Assembly (NCBI RefSeq): GCF_027943255.1
Contig: NC_072892.1
Span: 17,693,792 to 17,757,791, forward strand
Direction: 5' to 3'
DNA length: 64,000 nucleotides
Origin: Anastrepha obliqua
Lineage: Eukaryota > Arthropoda > Insecta > Diptera > Tephritidae
Shown here: in pieces, positions 55,201 through 64,000 of the stretch
Numbering within the stretch: position 1 is the first letter of the stretch
Layout: each line of letters opens with the position of its first letter
Position numbers and translations under genes: made by a program
The notes under the pieces: generated by a model
Seen by the model: the letters and a program-made list of their open reading frames with translations, nothing else
The model's database searches: none
Told to the model about the DNA's origin: nothing

Positions 55201-56483
55201 TGGGAGGTTGAATTAGTTTTAAAGGTTTTTTTCGAAGATTTGGGGCTTTATTGTGAAAAAACGGTACAAAATATTTTATTCGAAGTATTGGCCATCGCTA
55301 GCTACAACTTTCACCCATCTTTCGGGCAATTTCCGGATGCCGTTTCTCCAAAATTCTGGCTGCTGCTTGGCTATCCATGACTCAACCCATATTTTGGTAG
55401 CCTCGTACGAGGAGAACCGCTGGTCCGCCAAATCGCGACTCATATGCCGGAACAAATGATAATCGGAGGGAGCTATGTCTGGACTATACGGCGGGTGGGG
55501 TAACACTTCCCAGCCAAGCGTTCCAAGGTATTTTTTGACAGGTTGAGCAACATGCGGCCGATCGTTGTCATGTTGCAAAATAACCTTGTCGTGCCTTTTT
55601 ACCGTTTCCGGCCGTTTTTCTTTCAATGCCCGGCTTAAACGCATCAATTGCAGTCGGTAACGATCCCCTGTGATTGTTTCGCCCGGTTGGAGCAGCTCAA
55701 AATATACGACGCCGACCTGATCCCACCAAATGCAGAGCATGATTTTCTTGCCGTAAATATTCTGCTTAGCCGTCGACGTTGATGCATGGCCGGGCAAACC
55801 CCATGATTTTTTGCGTTTTGGGTTATCGTAGTGGATCCATTTTTCGTCGCCAGTCACCACCCGATGCAAAAAACCCTTCCGATTTTGTCGCTCGATCAGC
55901 AATTCGCACGTAAAAAATCGCCGTTCGACGTCGCGCAGCTTCAACTCGTACGGGACCCAATGTCCTTGCTTTTGGTTCATTCCCATCGCTTTTAGACGCT
56001 TGCAAACGGTTGATTTATCAACGCCCAATGATTCAGCAAGCTCTTCTTGGGTTTGGCACGAGTCCTCGTTTACCAATTCCCCCAATTCCGCGTCCTCGAA
56101 CTTTTTGGGATGGCCAAGACGCTCCTTGTCTTCGGTGTGAAAATCACCACTTTTGAATAGTCGAAACCAGTACTCACATGTTGAAATCGACGGAGTATGG
56201 TCTGGGTAGGCCTCCTGCAGCAATTCACGGGCTTGGGCTGTATTTTTTTCAAATTGAAGCAGAAAAGCAAAGCTTCCCGCAAATTGCGTTTCGACGGCAC
56301 GAAAGTTGACATACTCGGAGCACGAAAACACTGCGTTGTTTATACTTCAGCGAAATGACAGATACTGATAAATAAAGCCTAGGGATGAGGCTTTGTCATG
56401 AATATATATTCAGTATTGCCAACGCGATAAAGTGATAAATAGCGCCATCTGTGTGTCACCTTTAAAACTAATTCAACCTCCAA
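55201..56483 (-). mobile_element. mariner (DD34D), mauritiana-like, nested in rosa copy 2
   Basis: A 1283-bp element. Inverted ends share GGAGGTTGAATTAGTTTTAA, and TA duplications are at 55199-55200 and 56484-56485. The empty site in rosa copy 1 confirms the insertion point. It encodes a nearly complete transposase, listed separately. Confidence 0.92.
55276..56331 (-). CDS. mariner transposase, one N-terminal frameshift
   Basis: The 351-codon frame carries WFRLFKSGDFHTEDKERLG, ELAESLGVDKSTVCKRLKAM (second helix-turn-helix), WVPYEL, VVTGDEKWIHYDNPKRKKSW (first Asp), ILQHDNDRPHVAQ (second Asp) and PPYSPDIAPSDYHLF (third Asp). 34 residues separate the last two Asp. The end, LPERWVKVVASDGQYFE, is that of Mos1-like proteins. 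The true start lies in another frame: MSTFVPSKRNLREALLFCFN (ATG at 56312). The frame changes near 56245, at a run of T, so the native N-terminus is cut off by one indel. The HDN motif reads HDNDRPH where relatives have HDNARPH. Otherwise it looks young. Confidence 0.9.
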   Translation of the reverse strand: MFSCSEYVNFRAVETQFAGSFAFLLQFEKNTAQARELLQEAYPDHTPSISTCEYWFRLFKSGDFHTEDKERLGHPKKFEDAELGELVNEDSCQTQEELAESLGVDKSTVCKRLKAMGMNQKQGHWVPYELKLRDVERRFFTCELLIERQNRKGFLHRVVTGDEKWIHYDNPKRKKSWGLPGHASTSTAKQNIYGKKIMLCIWWDQVGVVYFELLQPGETITGDRYRLQLMRLSRALKEKRPETVKRHDKVILQHDNDRPHVAQPVKKYLGTLGWEVLPHPPYSPDIAPSDYHLFRHMSRDLADQRFSSYEATKIWVESWIAKQQPEFWRNGIRKLPERWVKVVASDGQYFE

Positions 56484-57530
56484 TACATTTAATAAAATTT
56501 AATGACCTTCAACTTGAAAAAAAATAAATGAATTCCATACACTAAAAAAAAAGTTATTTGAGTTTCTTAATGTAGCAAAATTCATCAGCCACCTTGTACT
56601 TACGCGCATACATAAAAGAAATACATACCGACATATACGAGTATGATGACATGTGCCTTCCCTCCGTCAAACTCGCCGACATGCAGAACAAAATTGACGA
56701 TCTGTCCTCAACCTCATTGAACGCAGGGCTAAAAATAAATCACGAGAAAACGAAATCCATACAAATTCGATCCACTAGCAGCCGCCCCTTCCACCTTTGC
56801 CTACTTCGGTAGTATCATTGCCGCTGAAGACAGTGCGAAACTAGACGTTATCGCCAGAATAAATAAAGCGAACGGCACATATACACAGCTCCGAGCTAAC
56901 TGGTCTTCGAGCATCCTCAGCGTACATAAAATTGGCGGATCTTTAAGAAAAATGTACTATCAGTACTCTTGTATGGATCGGAAACCTGGCTCACAAATAA
57001 TTGGATCGAAAACAAAATTCAAAGCTGTGTGAACAGATGTTTACGCAGGACATTGAAGATAAGTAACGACGATCTATACGAGAGGTGCAAAATTCTGCCG
57101 GATAAAACTGCGAAAATGGAGGTGGATTGGGCATACGCTTCGCAAGAACGCAAATGAAATCTGCCATCAAGCACTGGATTGGAATTCACAAGGTGCTCGC
57201 AAGATTGGCGTTAAAAATATCTTGGAGGAGAACTGTCCAGAAGGAAGTTGAAACGTCAGGAAAAACTTGGAATGAAATCAAGCTTCTTGCAAAAAATAGA
57301 ATCAGATGAAGGTGTTTTACTGAGGCCTACAGTCTGTTACATAAGAGCGTGGCCACTGTTACACGTAGATAAAAAAAGAGGTTGTCTGTAAAGTCGGTTT
57401 ACTGACGATAGTTTAACGTGATAACGTCATAAGAAAATACTGATTGAATGGTTGCATTTTTCAAAAGAAAATTTTAATTTTATTTGTTTGATAGATATTT
57501 TGTATGGATATAGAGAATGAGTTAACATTA

Positions 57531-58498
57531 ACATAACATAATATAACATAACATAACACAACACAACACAACACAACACAACATAACACAACATAACATA
57601 ACATAATATACTTTAACATAACATAACATAACATAACATAACATAACACAACATAACATAACATAACATAACATAACATAACATAACATAACATAACATA
57701 ACATAACATAACATAACATAACATAACATAACATAACATAACATAACATAACATAACATAACATAACATAACATAACATAACATAACATAACATAACATA
57801 ACATAACATAACATAACATAACATAACATAACATAACATAACATAACATAACATAACATAACATAACATAACATAACATAACATAACATAACATAACATA
57901 ACATAACATAACATAACATAACATAACATAACATAACATAACATAACATAACATAACATAACATAACATAACATAACATAACATAACATAACATAACATA
58001 ACATAACATAACATAACATAACATAACATAACATAACATAACATAACATAACATAACATAACATAACATAACATAACATAACATAACATAACATAACATA
58101 ACATAACATAACATAACATAACATAACATAACATAACATGACATAACATAACATAACATAACATAACATAACATAACATAACATAACATAACATAACATA
58201 ACATAACATAACATAACATAACATAACATAACATAACATAACATAACATAACATAACATAACATAACATAACATAACATAACATAACATAACATAACATA
58301 ACATAACATAACATAACATAACATAACATAACATAACATAACATAACATAACATAACATAACATAACATAACATAACATAACATAACATAACATAACATA
58401 ACATAACATAACATAACATAACATAACATAACATAATATAACATAACATAACATAACATAACATAACATAACATAACATAACATAACATAACATAACA
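57531..58498 (+). repeat. (ACATA)n array, about 968 bp, nearly pure
   Basis: About 190 uninterrupted five-base units. The few variants are ACACA/ATATA units near the left edge (57540-57610), ACATG at about 58140 and ATATA at about 58437. Since 5 is not a multiple of 3, all frames stay open and create long meaningless frames of the MLCYV type. Copy 1 has only about 95 bp of this array. Confidence 0.97.
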
Positions 58499-59044
58499 AA
58501 TTACCCCGTATTAAAGCACTTATCAACAGCTTTCATTTGATACCCATATTGCACATACACAACCAAAGGTTACCCGGGTCCACGTTTTGACCTATATCTC
58601 GAGCCCTATTTCCAAAATAAAATATAATCCATGTTACTCGTGATGTAGCTTTCGAATGGTGAAAGAATTTTTAAAATCGGTCCAGTAGTTTTTGAGCTTA
58701 TTCATTACAACCAAACAAACAAAGTTTTCCTCTTTATAATATTAGTATAGATATGGTAAATATTACCATACATTTTTTCCTTCATATATAAATAATAATA
58801 ACATTAAAACAACAGGTATTATTAACAAACTTGGTTTTATTTTAAATTCTTCAAGTGAATCAAATTAATAATAATCAATAAGAAGGCATATGCCAATACA
58901 AATACGTGAATTTATATATGTACATATGCGCATATACATACATATATAGTATAGTATAGTATATATTATATACGCTCACTTAAGTAGGAGAGAGCAAGAT
59001 GTTGAACGTTGCCGTTCGTTTGCTTTGTTCGTTCCGCGCTTTCG

Positions 59045-59215
59045 ATTGCAGTTCATTCAAGGTAACGGCAATGAGCAAGGTAACGACAAATGAGCAAGGT
59101 AACGGCAATGAGCAAGGTAACACTAATGAGCAAGCTAACACTAATGAGCAAGGTAACACTAAAGAGCAAGGTAACTACATGTGAGCAAGATAACACTAAT
59201 ATGAGCAAGGTAACG
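59045..59215 (+). repeat. 15-bp minisatellite (AATGAGCAAGGTAAC)
   Basis: About ten tandem units of AATGAGCAAGGTAAC with variants CGACA/CGGCA/CACTA between them. Copy 1 (about 33282-33350, opposite strand) has about four. It is part of the composite element and not a spacer-repeat array, because there is no unique spacer. Confidence 0.85.
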
Positions 59216-60505
59216 ACACATTTTTTCGTGCGTGCAGCCTGTTAAATCGAATTATAAGACGTTATCACGTCAAAAATCGGAGCGTCCTGTTTCTTTTTCT
59301 ATGACATAGAGGGCACCTCAGTCTTCATGCTTTTTGTAAAAAGTCAGCTGTCTGCCAAATTTAGTCTTCAATTGAGTGGTTTTTCGAAATCAGTGCTGTT
59401 TACGCCTCTTGCTTTGTGGCAATTTTTCTATGTTTGCAAGAAAAAGGACCCAAATTAACGCAAACTGCTGCTGCGAAATATATGGGAACGTCGAAGTAGT
59501 TCGTTAGGAAGTGGATAAATCGCTATAAAAAGGTCGGTAACGTTGATGATTTTCCTGATCGCGGAAGTGCAAGCAAAGTCTTTGTCCAATTTTGACTTTA
59601 CGTGGAGCTGCTGTGAAATTGAAAGCAAAAGGTGTTGACATATCTTACGGAACGATTCACAGGCACTTGTCTGCCAATAAACCGAAATATCGCAGTACTT
59701 CGGAAAAACCAATGTTGAGTGCAAAACACGTTGAAAAACGAGTGGAATGGGCGAAGAAAAACTTGGACCGCGATTGAAGCAACGTATTTTTTTCTGATGA
59801 ATCCTCCTTCTGGGCATTTTCGAGCATCAAACACCCCTGGACAACCTCCACTAATAGGATGCTTCAACGGACTGTTAAACATCCTGTCAAAGTCCATGTT
59901 TAGCGGCGCTTCTCAAACAAAGGTTTTGCTACTTTGTTCTTATTTACCGAGAATTTAAATGCTTAAAAAATGAATAAAATATATCAAAAGGCTTTGTTGC
60001 CATCTGCTAAGCAATGGTATATCAAGAAAAATGAAAGCTGGATCCTTCAAGAGGACAACGATCCGAAACATCGGAGTCGAGCCCCGTAGCGAGGCGCAAA
60101 ACGGAGTTGTCACTTTAGATTGGCCATCTCAGTCACCGTATGCAAATCCAATAGAAAATGTGTGGGCTTTGATGAAAATGCAGCTTCGCAGACGCAAGCC
60201 ATCTAATTTAGATCAACTTTCTCGACAAATTCGAGCAATTTGGAGTTCTTTCCCGGTAGAATATGCAGAGAAACTAGTGAAAAGTATGCCCCGACGGTAG
60301 CAGGTCATAATTGACAATGCAGGAGATTGGACTTGCTACGAGGTATTTCCATTGAGTATTGACGACCAAATTATCAATAAATTTGCGAATTTTCGAAAAA
60401 TCAATTGTTGTTATTATTTAACAGTGGCCACGCTCTTATGTAACATACTGTATGCTCCAATGAGAGAAACACGTACCGATGATAATGATGATGATGATAG
60501 ACGAG

Positions 60506-60780
60506 TATGCATAAGTAGTTTAATAATTGCTTGATGTTATATCGTCGCAGTGCCAGGTGCCCGATCCGGAGCAATTAAGTATGCAAAATAAAAAGGCTTT
60601 TCTTTTTGGCTGGGCTATAATAAAAAAAAATACCAGTCTAACGGTTACACGCGATAGAAGTGAAACCTGCCGTAAAACAGACTGAGAGAGAATGAGACGA
60701 AAGCAGCATTACGAGCAAGATAATTATAGGTTCATTATAATATTGCTATAAAGTTCATATTTTATTTTCTTCATTTTATC
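60506..60780. other. Short spacer
   Basis: Between the LINE tail and the endonuclease fragment. Nothing was recognised. Confidence 0.4.
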
Positions 60781-61340
60781 ATTATTCATCCTCAATGTTT
60801 TCAATTTCAACAAATGATACGAGTGGCTTATGATAGCTAAAATATGATACAAATGCTTTGGTTTCGATGTTGTCAACATATCTTTGAAATACCGCGTCAA
60901 TGGTTGTTTTTGATCGTGTTGTCGATTCAGTGCGATTGTTACACATTTTTAAATTGAATATTGTATTGAGAACGTCAATTAAAGGAACCGCTGTGTCCAA
61001 TGCAAAATTTACGTTAAAATTGCCACTTAAAATCATAGGAACTTTATGGTAATCTTTTCTAAGTATCCGCGATACTTCTGGTGTATACTTTATTAAATTT
61101 TCGTGAATGAATTCCGTGATGCTATTTATTGATTGATTCGGTGAAATATAAATTGCCACAATTAAAACTGTTTTTCCATTGCTCAATCTGGTTTCGCATG
61201 CACATATTTCTCTCACTTAGAGAGCTGAACAGACAGTGATTCTAGTTGCTGAGCATTCAGATCTATCTGTGGAGTTACAATACGAGCACCGTCATTTTTA
61301 TTGTGGTATATTGCAACACCGCCTGCAATTGCGGTAAATA
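60781..61340 (-). mobile_element. Endonuclease-domain fragment of a Helentron- or LINE-type element
   Basis: The minus strand 60782-61216 encodes TVLIVAIYISPNQSINSITE, KVPMILSGNFNVNFALDTAV, STTRSKTTIDAVFQRYVDNI and KAFVSYFSYHKPLVSF, an apurinic-type endonuclease fold (GDFN normally, here GNFN; SYHKP near the end). A preceding piece, GGVAIYHNKNDGAR, lies at 61240-61335 behind a stop and frameshift. I recall this endonuclease type from insect PIF1-helicase/Helentron proteins, so Helentron is my first choice, with LINE the alternative. The catalytic Asp of GDFN is Asn, which would inactivate it. Confidence 0.6.
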
Positions 61341-61434
61341 TTTAAAAATGAAAATTTTTACGAATATAAAAATACGGACGCAATACAGCACACGCGGTTG
61401 CTATTATGAGCGTCGTAACGCGTATATTACACAG

Positions 61435-61705
61435 ACGTACTAACATACACACAAACATTCGTAGGACGCTTGGTCTAAGCAAGTATTAGGTAGTGTAGTA
61501 TAGGTGGCTCCGTAATACACAGGCGCGCACACATACGTACTAGCATACATACAAACATATATACGTATGACGCTTGAACTAAATACCAAAGCAAGTAATA
61601 GGCAGTGTAGTATACATACTACAATACTCACTATACTAGCGTGGCTCAGCAGTACGCAGCCACACACATATACGTATATTAACATATAACGCTTCGTAGC
61701 CAAGA
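61435..61705. repeat. Imperfect tandem repeat, about 115-140 bp unit
   Basis: CGTACTAACATACACACAAA...GACGCTTGGTCTAAGC...GGTAGTGTAGTAT at 61437-61535 recurs as CGTACTAGCATACATACAAA...GACGCTTGAACTAAAT...GGCAGTGTAGTAT at 61537-61612. A third partial unit (CGTATATTAACATATAACGC) starts at about 61671. Function unknown. Confidence 0.6.
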
Positions 61706-61814
61706 GTGTCGCTTTTTCGTTTCATCGAGTCTCAAATCACTCCCAACGATTCTAAAGAAGTTTTCACTTCAAAAATTATAATTAATTGCACTTAATATAT
61801 GTCTAGTTGTATAG

Positions 61815-62040
61815 CTCATGATGATCATCATCATCATTAGCTTTACTGTCTTGTGCATTTACTTTGATCGATCTCCACTTTGATCGATCCTTTACTACGT
61901 CTTTCTAGTTTGTGATTCGCAAATTGTGCAGGCCAGCTGTAACCTCATAAATCGTTCTTTGCGTCCAATCAGTAGTCTATGGAACGCTATGCTCGTAGCT
62001 CGGTTTTTGCGCATTCTGTACGTAAGCTCTAACCATCTTA
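61815..62040 (-). mobile_element. LINE 3' end relic with (GAT)n tail
   Basis: On the minus strand: DWTQRTIYEVTAGLHNLRIT, then KDVVKDRSKWRSIKVNAQDS, the end of a LINE RT protein of the RLGHV...W type, followed by GATGATGATGATCATCATGA. One stop is seen, and only the C-terminus remains. Confidence 0.5.
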
Positions 62041-62409
62041 TTCTTTGACTTTTAATGAAACGAATTAATTTTTTGACGGAAGAATTCTATTAGTTTTAGG
62101 TTTTGAAACTTTCATCAAAGAATTTATTTACATTTCAACATTATTTTTATTGTTTTTTTTTATGTTGTAAGAATATGAACTGAAATAAAATAAAACAATT
62201 TATTTTTCCAAACAAATTTTTTAAGACCAAGTTTTTGTCGTCAAAAATGCATGTTTTACAAAAGTTTTTTGGTTGTCCTACTAACCACACAAGAAACGAA
62301 AAATGTAAAAAGAACAATACGCGCCAATAAAGAAAATGATTTTCTAGTCCTTCTTCGCCTGCAATTCAGTAAATTTTAAAATACCGCAGTTCGGCAAATT
62401 GCTTCAGCT

Positions 62410-62775
62410 GTGAACCAACTTTTTGATTTACTTATTTCTGTTAGTTTTGTAATTCAGGCAAATCATAACCCTCCTCCTAAAGGCAAACTGAGAATGCTCA
62501 TGGGCATTCGCACAGGTCATTGCAGATACGCGCTCATCTGCACTGGTTTGGAATATGGTCCACTCATTCTTGTCGGTTCTGCCATCAGCTCCGGAAGCTG
62601 CAACACACCCTCTTCGTGAATGTGACGTTACAGCGCCGAGAAGGTCGCGACAACTCGGGTAGATGCAGCCAGAAGAAAGGCATTTAGGCTCAGCCCAACC
62701 CTGGCCTCTATCTTAGGTTTATAAAGGGAACTGGGTTTGGATGAGGTACTGTGATGAGTAGAAGGCAAAAAAAAA
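62410..62775 (+). mobile_element. LINE C-terminus with A-tail
   Basis: The + strand encodes LRMLMGIRTGHCRYA, then in another frame CRFCHQLRKLQHTL and CECDVTA-like residues, matching the LTGHC...CRxC...H.LC.C end of RNase H-bearing LINEs such as the one at 28995-31319. An A-run (AAGGCAAAAAAAAAAC) follows at about 62763-62776. Broken. Confidence 0.6.
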
Positions 62776-63674
62776 ACTATGCGATCCAAGTGCAAACTTC
62801 AATTTATTCATTCATTCATTCAAGAACTTTTTATCAATATCAGAGAAATTTTTAAAAGAAAGTTCTAACTTGATGTTAATATAAAAAAAAAAGACAATGC
62901 AAGCATTTATTTAGTGTATATTTATTTTAATTTCATGTAAGTATCGCACGCTTCCATATCTTCCTCTGTGAAATTTTTAATAACTATACATATTTTGGCA
63001 TCTTATACATATATATACATTCAGTGTAGTTGTATATTCCTGTACAAATTCTCGCCAGTGTTTGTTTTATGATACAGCGTAAGCCCAAAATTGAAATAAG
63101 TTTTTTTTTTTATATTTGTAAGATAACTTAAATTATTTAAATCTACGCTCCGATGCGGGCAGCTCCGGTACGGGGTTGCTCTGGCTGCGAACTGTGTTAT
63201 ACCAAAATTATAGCAGCGCTTTAGATAATTGCATACAAATTTACAGCTTAAACATACAGCTTAAATTTTTAATTTGCTTCATTAGTTTTTGTTTTCGAGC
63301 CGCGATCAAAATTTTCATAATTATACCGATAACACTGCTGTCGGTATCTCCAGATTAGCAGAGGATTAGTCAACTTTGGCTATGCTTGGCATCTAAATAT
63401 TTTTTTTTATTTATATTTGTATTTTTTTGGGTAATACATACCTACATTTATCTGATGCTTATAAGTTGCGCCAAAAATTAAAACAAAAAAATCAAAAATT
63501 CTTCACATGTTGCCATAAAAATTATACATTTTATCGAGAAATTTAGTTCATGCCATAATTTATATATATATGTGTGTGTGTGATCAACTGCGGCGCCATT
63601 TGCTGCATTGCCTTTGACCTATCTTCTTCAAGCCTGACGCTTGTCAGGATTTATAAAAATAAATAAATAATTCG
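62776..63674. other. Non-coding spacer
   Basis: A+T-rich with a (TG)n run near 63571-63582. No gene was recognised. Confidence 0.45.
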
Positions 63675-63800
63675 CGTGTACGAGTACACTTCGGTTAAGT
63701 GTTCGGCCGAGCTCCTTCTCCTATTTGTGGCGGCGGTGTTCCACAAAAGGGGCGCACCACAGTTTTAAGTTAACTCCGAACGGTAAATGATTCTTTATGA
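63675..63800 (-). repeat. SINE 3' portion
   Basis: GTGTTCGGCCGAGCTCCTTC, TCCTATTTGTGGCGG, GTTCCACAAAAGG and TTTATGAGGAGG are the reverse complement of the SINE 3' half. The head is lost or diverged. Confidence 0.7.
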
Positions 63801-64000
63801 GGAGGTCAGGTTTTATACACAGATATGTGTATACATATTTTCCCCTTTGAGTATATTCAAATAAATAACAACAACAAAAACAACTCTGTTATGCTTACTA
63901 ACTGCGTTTATATGTATATATGTACATAAAGTAATTTAAGTAGCCATCTTCATCAGTTAGAATTTTTTACAATTACAATAAACAAAAATAAACAATTACA

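Larger units (their letters stand above)
54159..56596 (+). mobile_element. rosa-type (DD41D) transposon, copy 2, split by a mariner
   Basis: Ends CAGGGTGGCTGATGAA (54159) and TTCATCAGCCACCTTG (56596), with TA outside both. The + strand transposase is open from 54248 for over 270 codons, with MDNWDTQTRIWIGRRYHALE, SDEAHFDLNGNVNKKNC and WFQQDGATSHIAQTVMTELR. About 160 bp present in copy 1 are missing after LISRN, which removes the third catalytic Asp, so it is inactive. Where copy 1 reads AAGCTACATTT, this copy has the 1.28-kb mariner at the TA. The N-terminal two-thirds is better preserved than in copy 1. Confidence 0.88.
57378..59271 (-). mobile_element. Composite repeat element, copy 2, with very long (ACATA)n array
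   Basis: Reverse copy of the element at 33234-34848. Read on the minus strand it starts GACGTGATAACGTCTTATAA (59271) and ends CAGACAACCTC (57378). Order: 15-bp minisatellite (here about ten units), unique block (TTAAGTAGGAGAGAGCAAGA region), Helitron-type start at about 58750, only about 240 bp of the Helitron part, then the 5-bp array, and the same 3' end. The flanks are A-runs on +, matching the T-run target of copy 1. It lies within the Tc1-like element. No coding capacity. Confidence 0.78.
57330..60450 (+). mobile_element. Tc1-like (DD34E) transposon, itself split by the composite element
   Basis: Inverted ends CAGTCTGTTACATAAGAGCG and CGCTCTTATGTAACATACTG (about 31 bp, few mismatches), flanked by TA (57328-57329, 60451-60452). 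Without the 1.89-kb insert it is about 1.23 kb, normal for Tc1. Transposase relics on + between 59420 and 60300: YMGTSK and WINRYKKVGNVDDFPDRG, ILTLRGAAVKLKAKGVDISY, HVEKRVEWAKKNLDRDW, SDESSFW, DNDPKH, and DWPSQSPYANPIENVWALMK with the catalytic Glu, ending VKSMPRR. At least four frameshifts or stops. Confidence 0.85.
56605..60505 (+). mobile_element. RTE-like LINE 3' part, interrupted by a Tc1-like element
   Basis: The left part (56605-57329) encodes in broken frames KLADMQNKIDDLSSTSLNAG, LKINHEKTKSIQIRS, YGSETWLTNNWIENKIQSCV, NRCLRRTLKISNDD, NEICHQALDWN and VQKEVETSGKTWNEIKLLAK. After the Tc1 the frame resumes at 60451: RCFTEA joins YAPMRETRTDDNDDDD, with a (GAT)n tail at about 60478-60500. 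The host sequence reads straight through once the Tc1 and one TA are removed. Several frameshifts make it a relic. Microsatellite tails of this kind are usual for RTE-group elements. Confidence 0.75.

Noticed and set aside
57461..58526. Three very long minus-strand frames of the MLCYVMLCYV type
   Set aside because: They are translations of the (ACATA)n array. A five-base repeat keeps all frames open when no unit forms a stop.
58999..59184. 61-residue frame with NEQGN repeats
   Set aside because: It is the 15-bp minisatellite read in frame. No coding context.
59045..59215. Possible CRISPR-like array
   Set aside because: Units are directly tandem without unique spacers, in a eukaryotic transposon.

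Overview
This is a nuclear genomic window from a higher dipteran, most likely a tephritid fruit fly (inferred, not proven). The reasons are short fly-type introns with GT-AG ends in A+T-rich DNA, orthologues of well-known insect genes, ATACATATGTA-type simple sequence, several copies of a tRNA-headed SINE of a kind I associate with tephritids, and two DD41D 'rosa'-type transposons, a clade I associate with Ceratitis.

Layout. Positions 1-28.4 kb are mostly intron and 5' region of one large minus-strand gene, the B56-type PP2A regulatory subunit well-rounded (wrd). I see one conserved exon (9413-9587), a candidate 39-nt micro-exon (9909-9947) and two candidate alternative first exons (18223-18597 and 28251-28382). 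The catalytic-binding HEAT-repeat exons lie beyond the left edge. These introns are full of transposons: mariner, Helitron, LINE fragments, rosa, an S/Minos-like Tc1 with paired repeats, and TTAA-type elements. At 28.9-31.3 kb there is a LINE with a long open RT-RNase H frame.

Positions 32.2-45.8 kb are a compact housekeeping cluster: Ubl4a (+), Prx5 (+), Ccdc134 (+), Cbp20 (-), Ppp1r21 (+), Isca2 (-), Bud23 (+) and Dnajc30 (-). For each I could place every exon so that the spliced frame closes at the length expected for the family; Ppp1r21 is the exception, being much shorter than in vertebrates. The myosin chaperone gene unc-45 follows at 48.2-52.1 kb. It has a TATA promoter and an upstream array of heat-shock elements. 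Products cover tail-anchored protein handling (Ubl4a), peroxide removal (Prx5), ER secretion (Ccdc134), nuclear cap binding (Cbp20), endosomal transport (Ppp1r21), mitochondrial Fe-S assembly (Isca2), 18S rRNA methylation (Bud23), mitochondrial function (Dnajc30) and HSP90/myosin folding (unc-45).

Positions 52.4-64 kb contain no host gene that I can support. They hold an ordered stack of nested transposons. A rosa element is split by a mariner. Next to it an RTE-like LINE is split by a Tc1-like element, which is split by a composite element, which itself carries a Helitron 5' end and a nearly pure (ACATA)n array of about 970 bp. The same composite element occurs at 33.2-34.8 kb with a much shorter array, so two states of one element can be compared within the window.

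The strongest points for a second look are the composite array element, the heat-shock promoter of unc-45, the Bud23/Dnajc30 adjacency (also adjacent in the human Williams-Beuren region), the short Ppp1r21 and the wrd alternative 5' exons. I found no CRISPR array, rRNA or tRNA gene, and nothing I can defend as a wholly new biological system.
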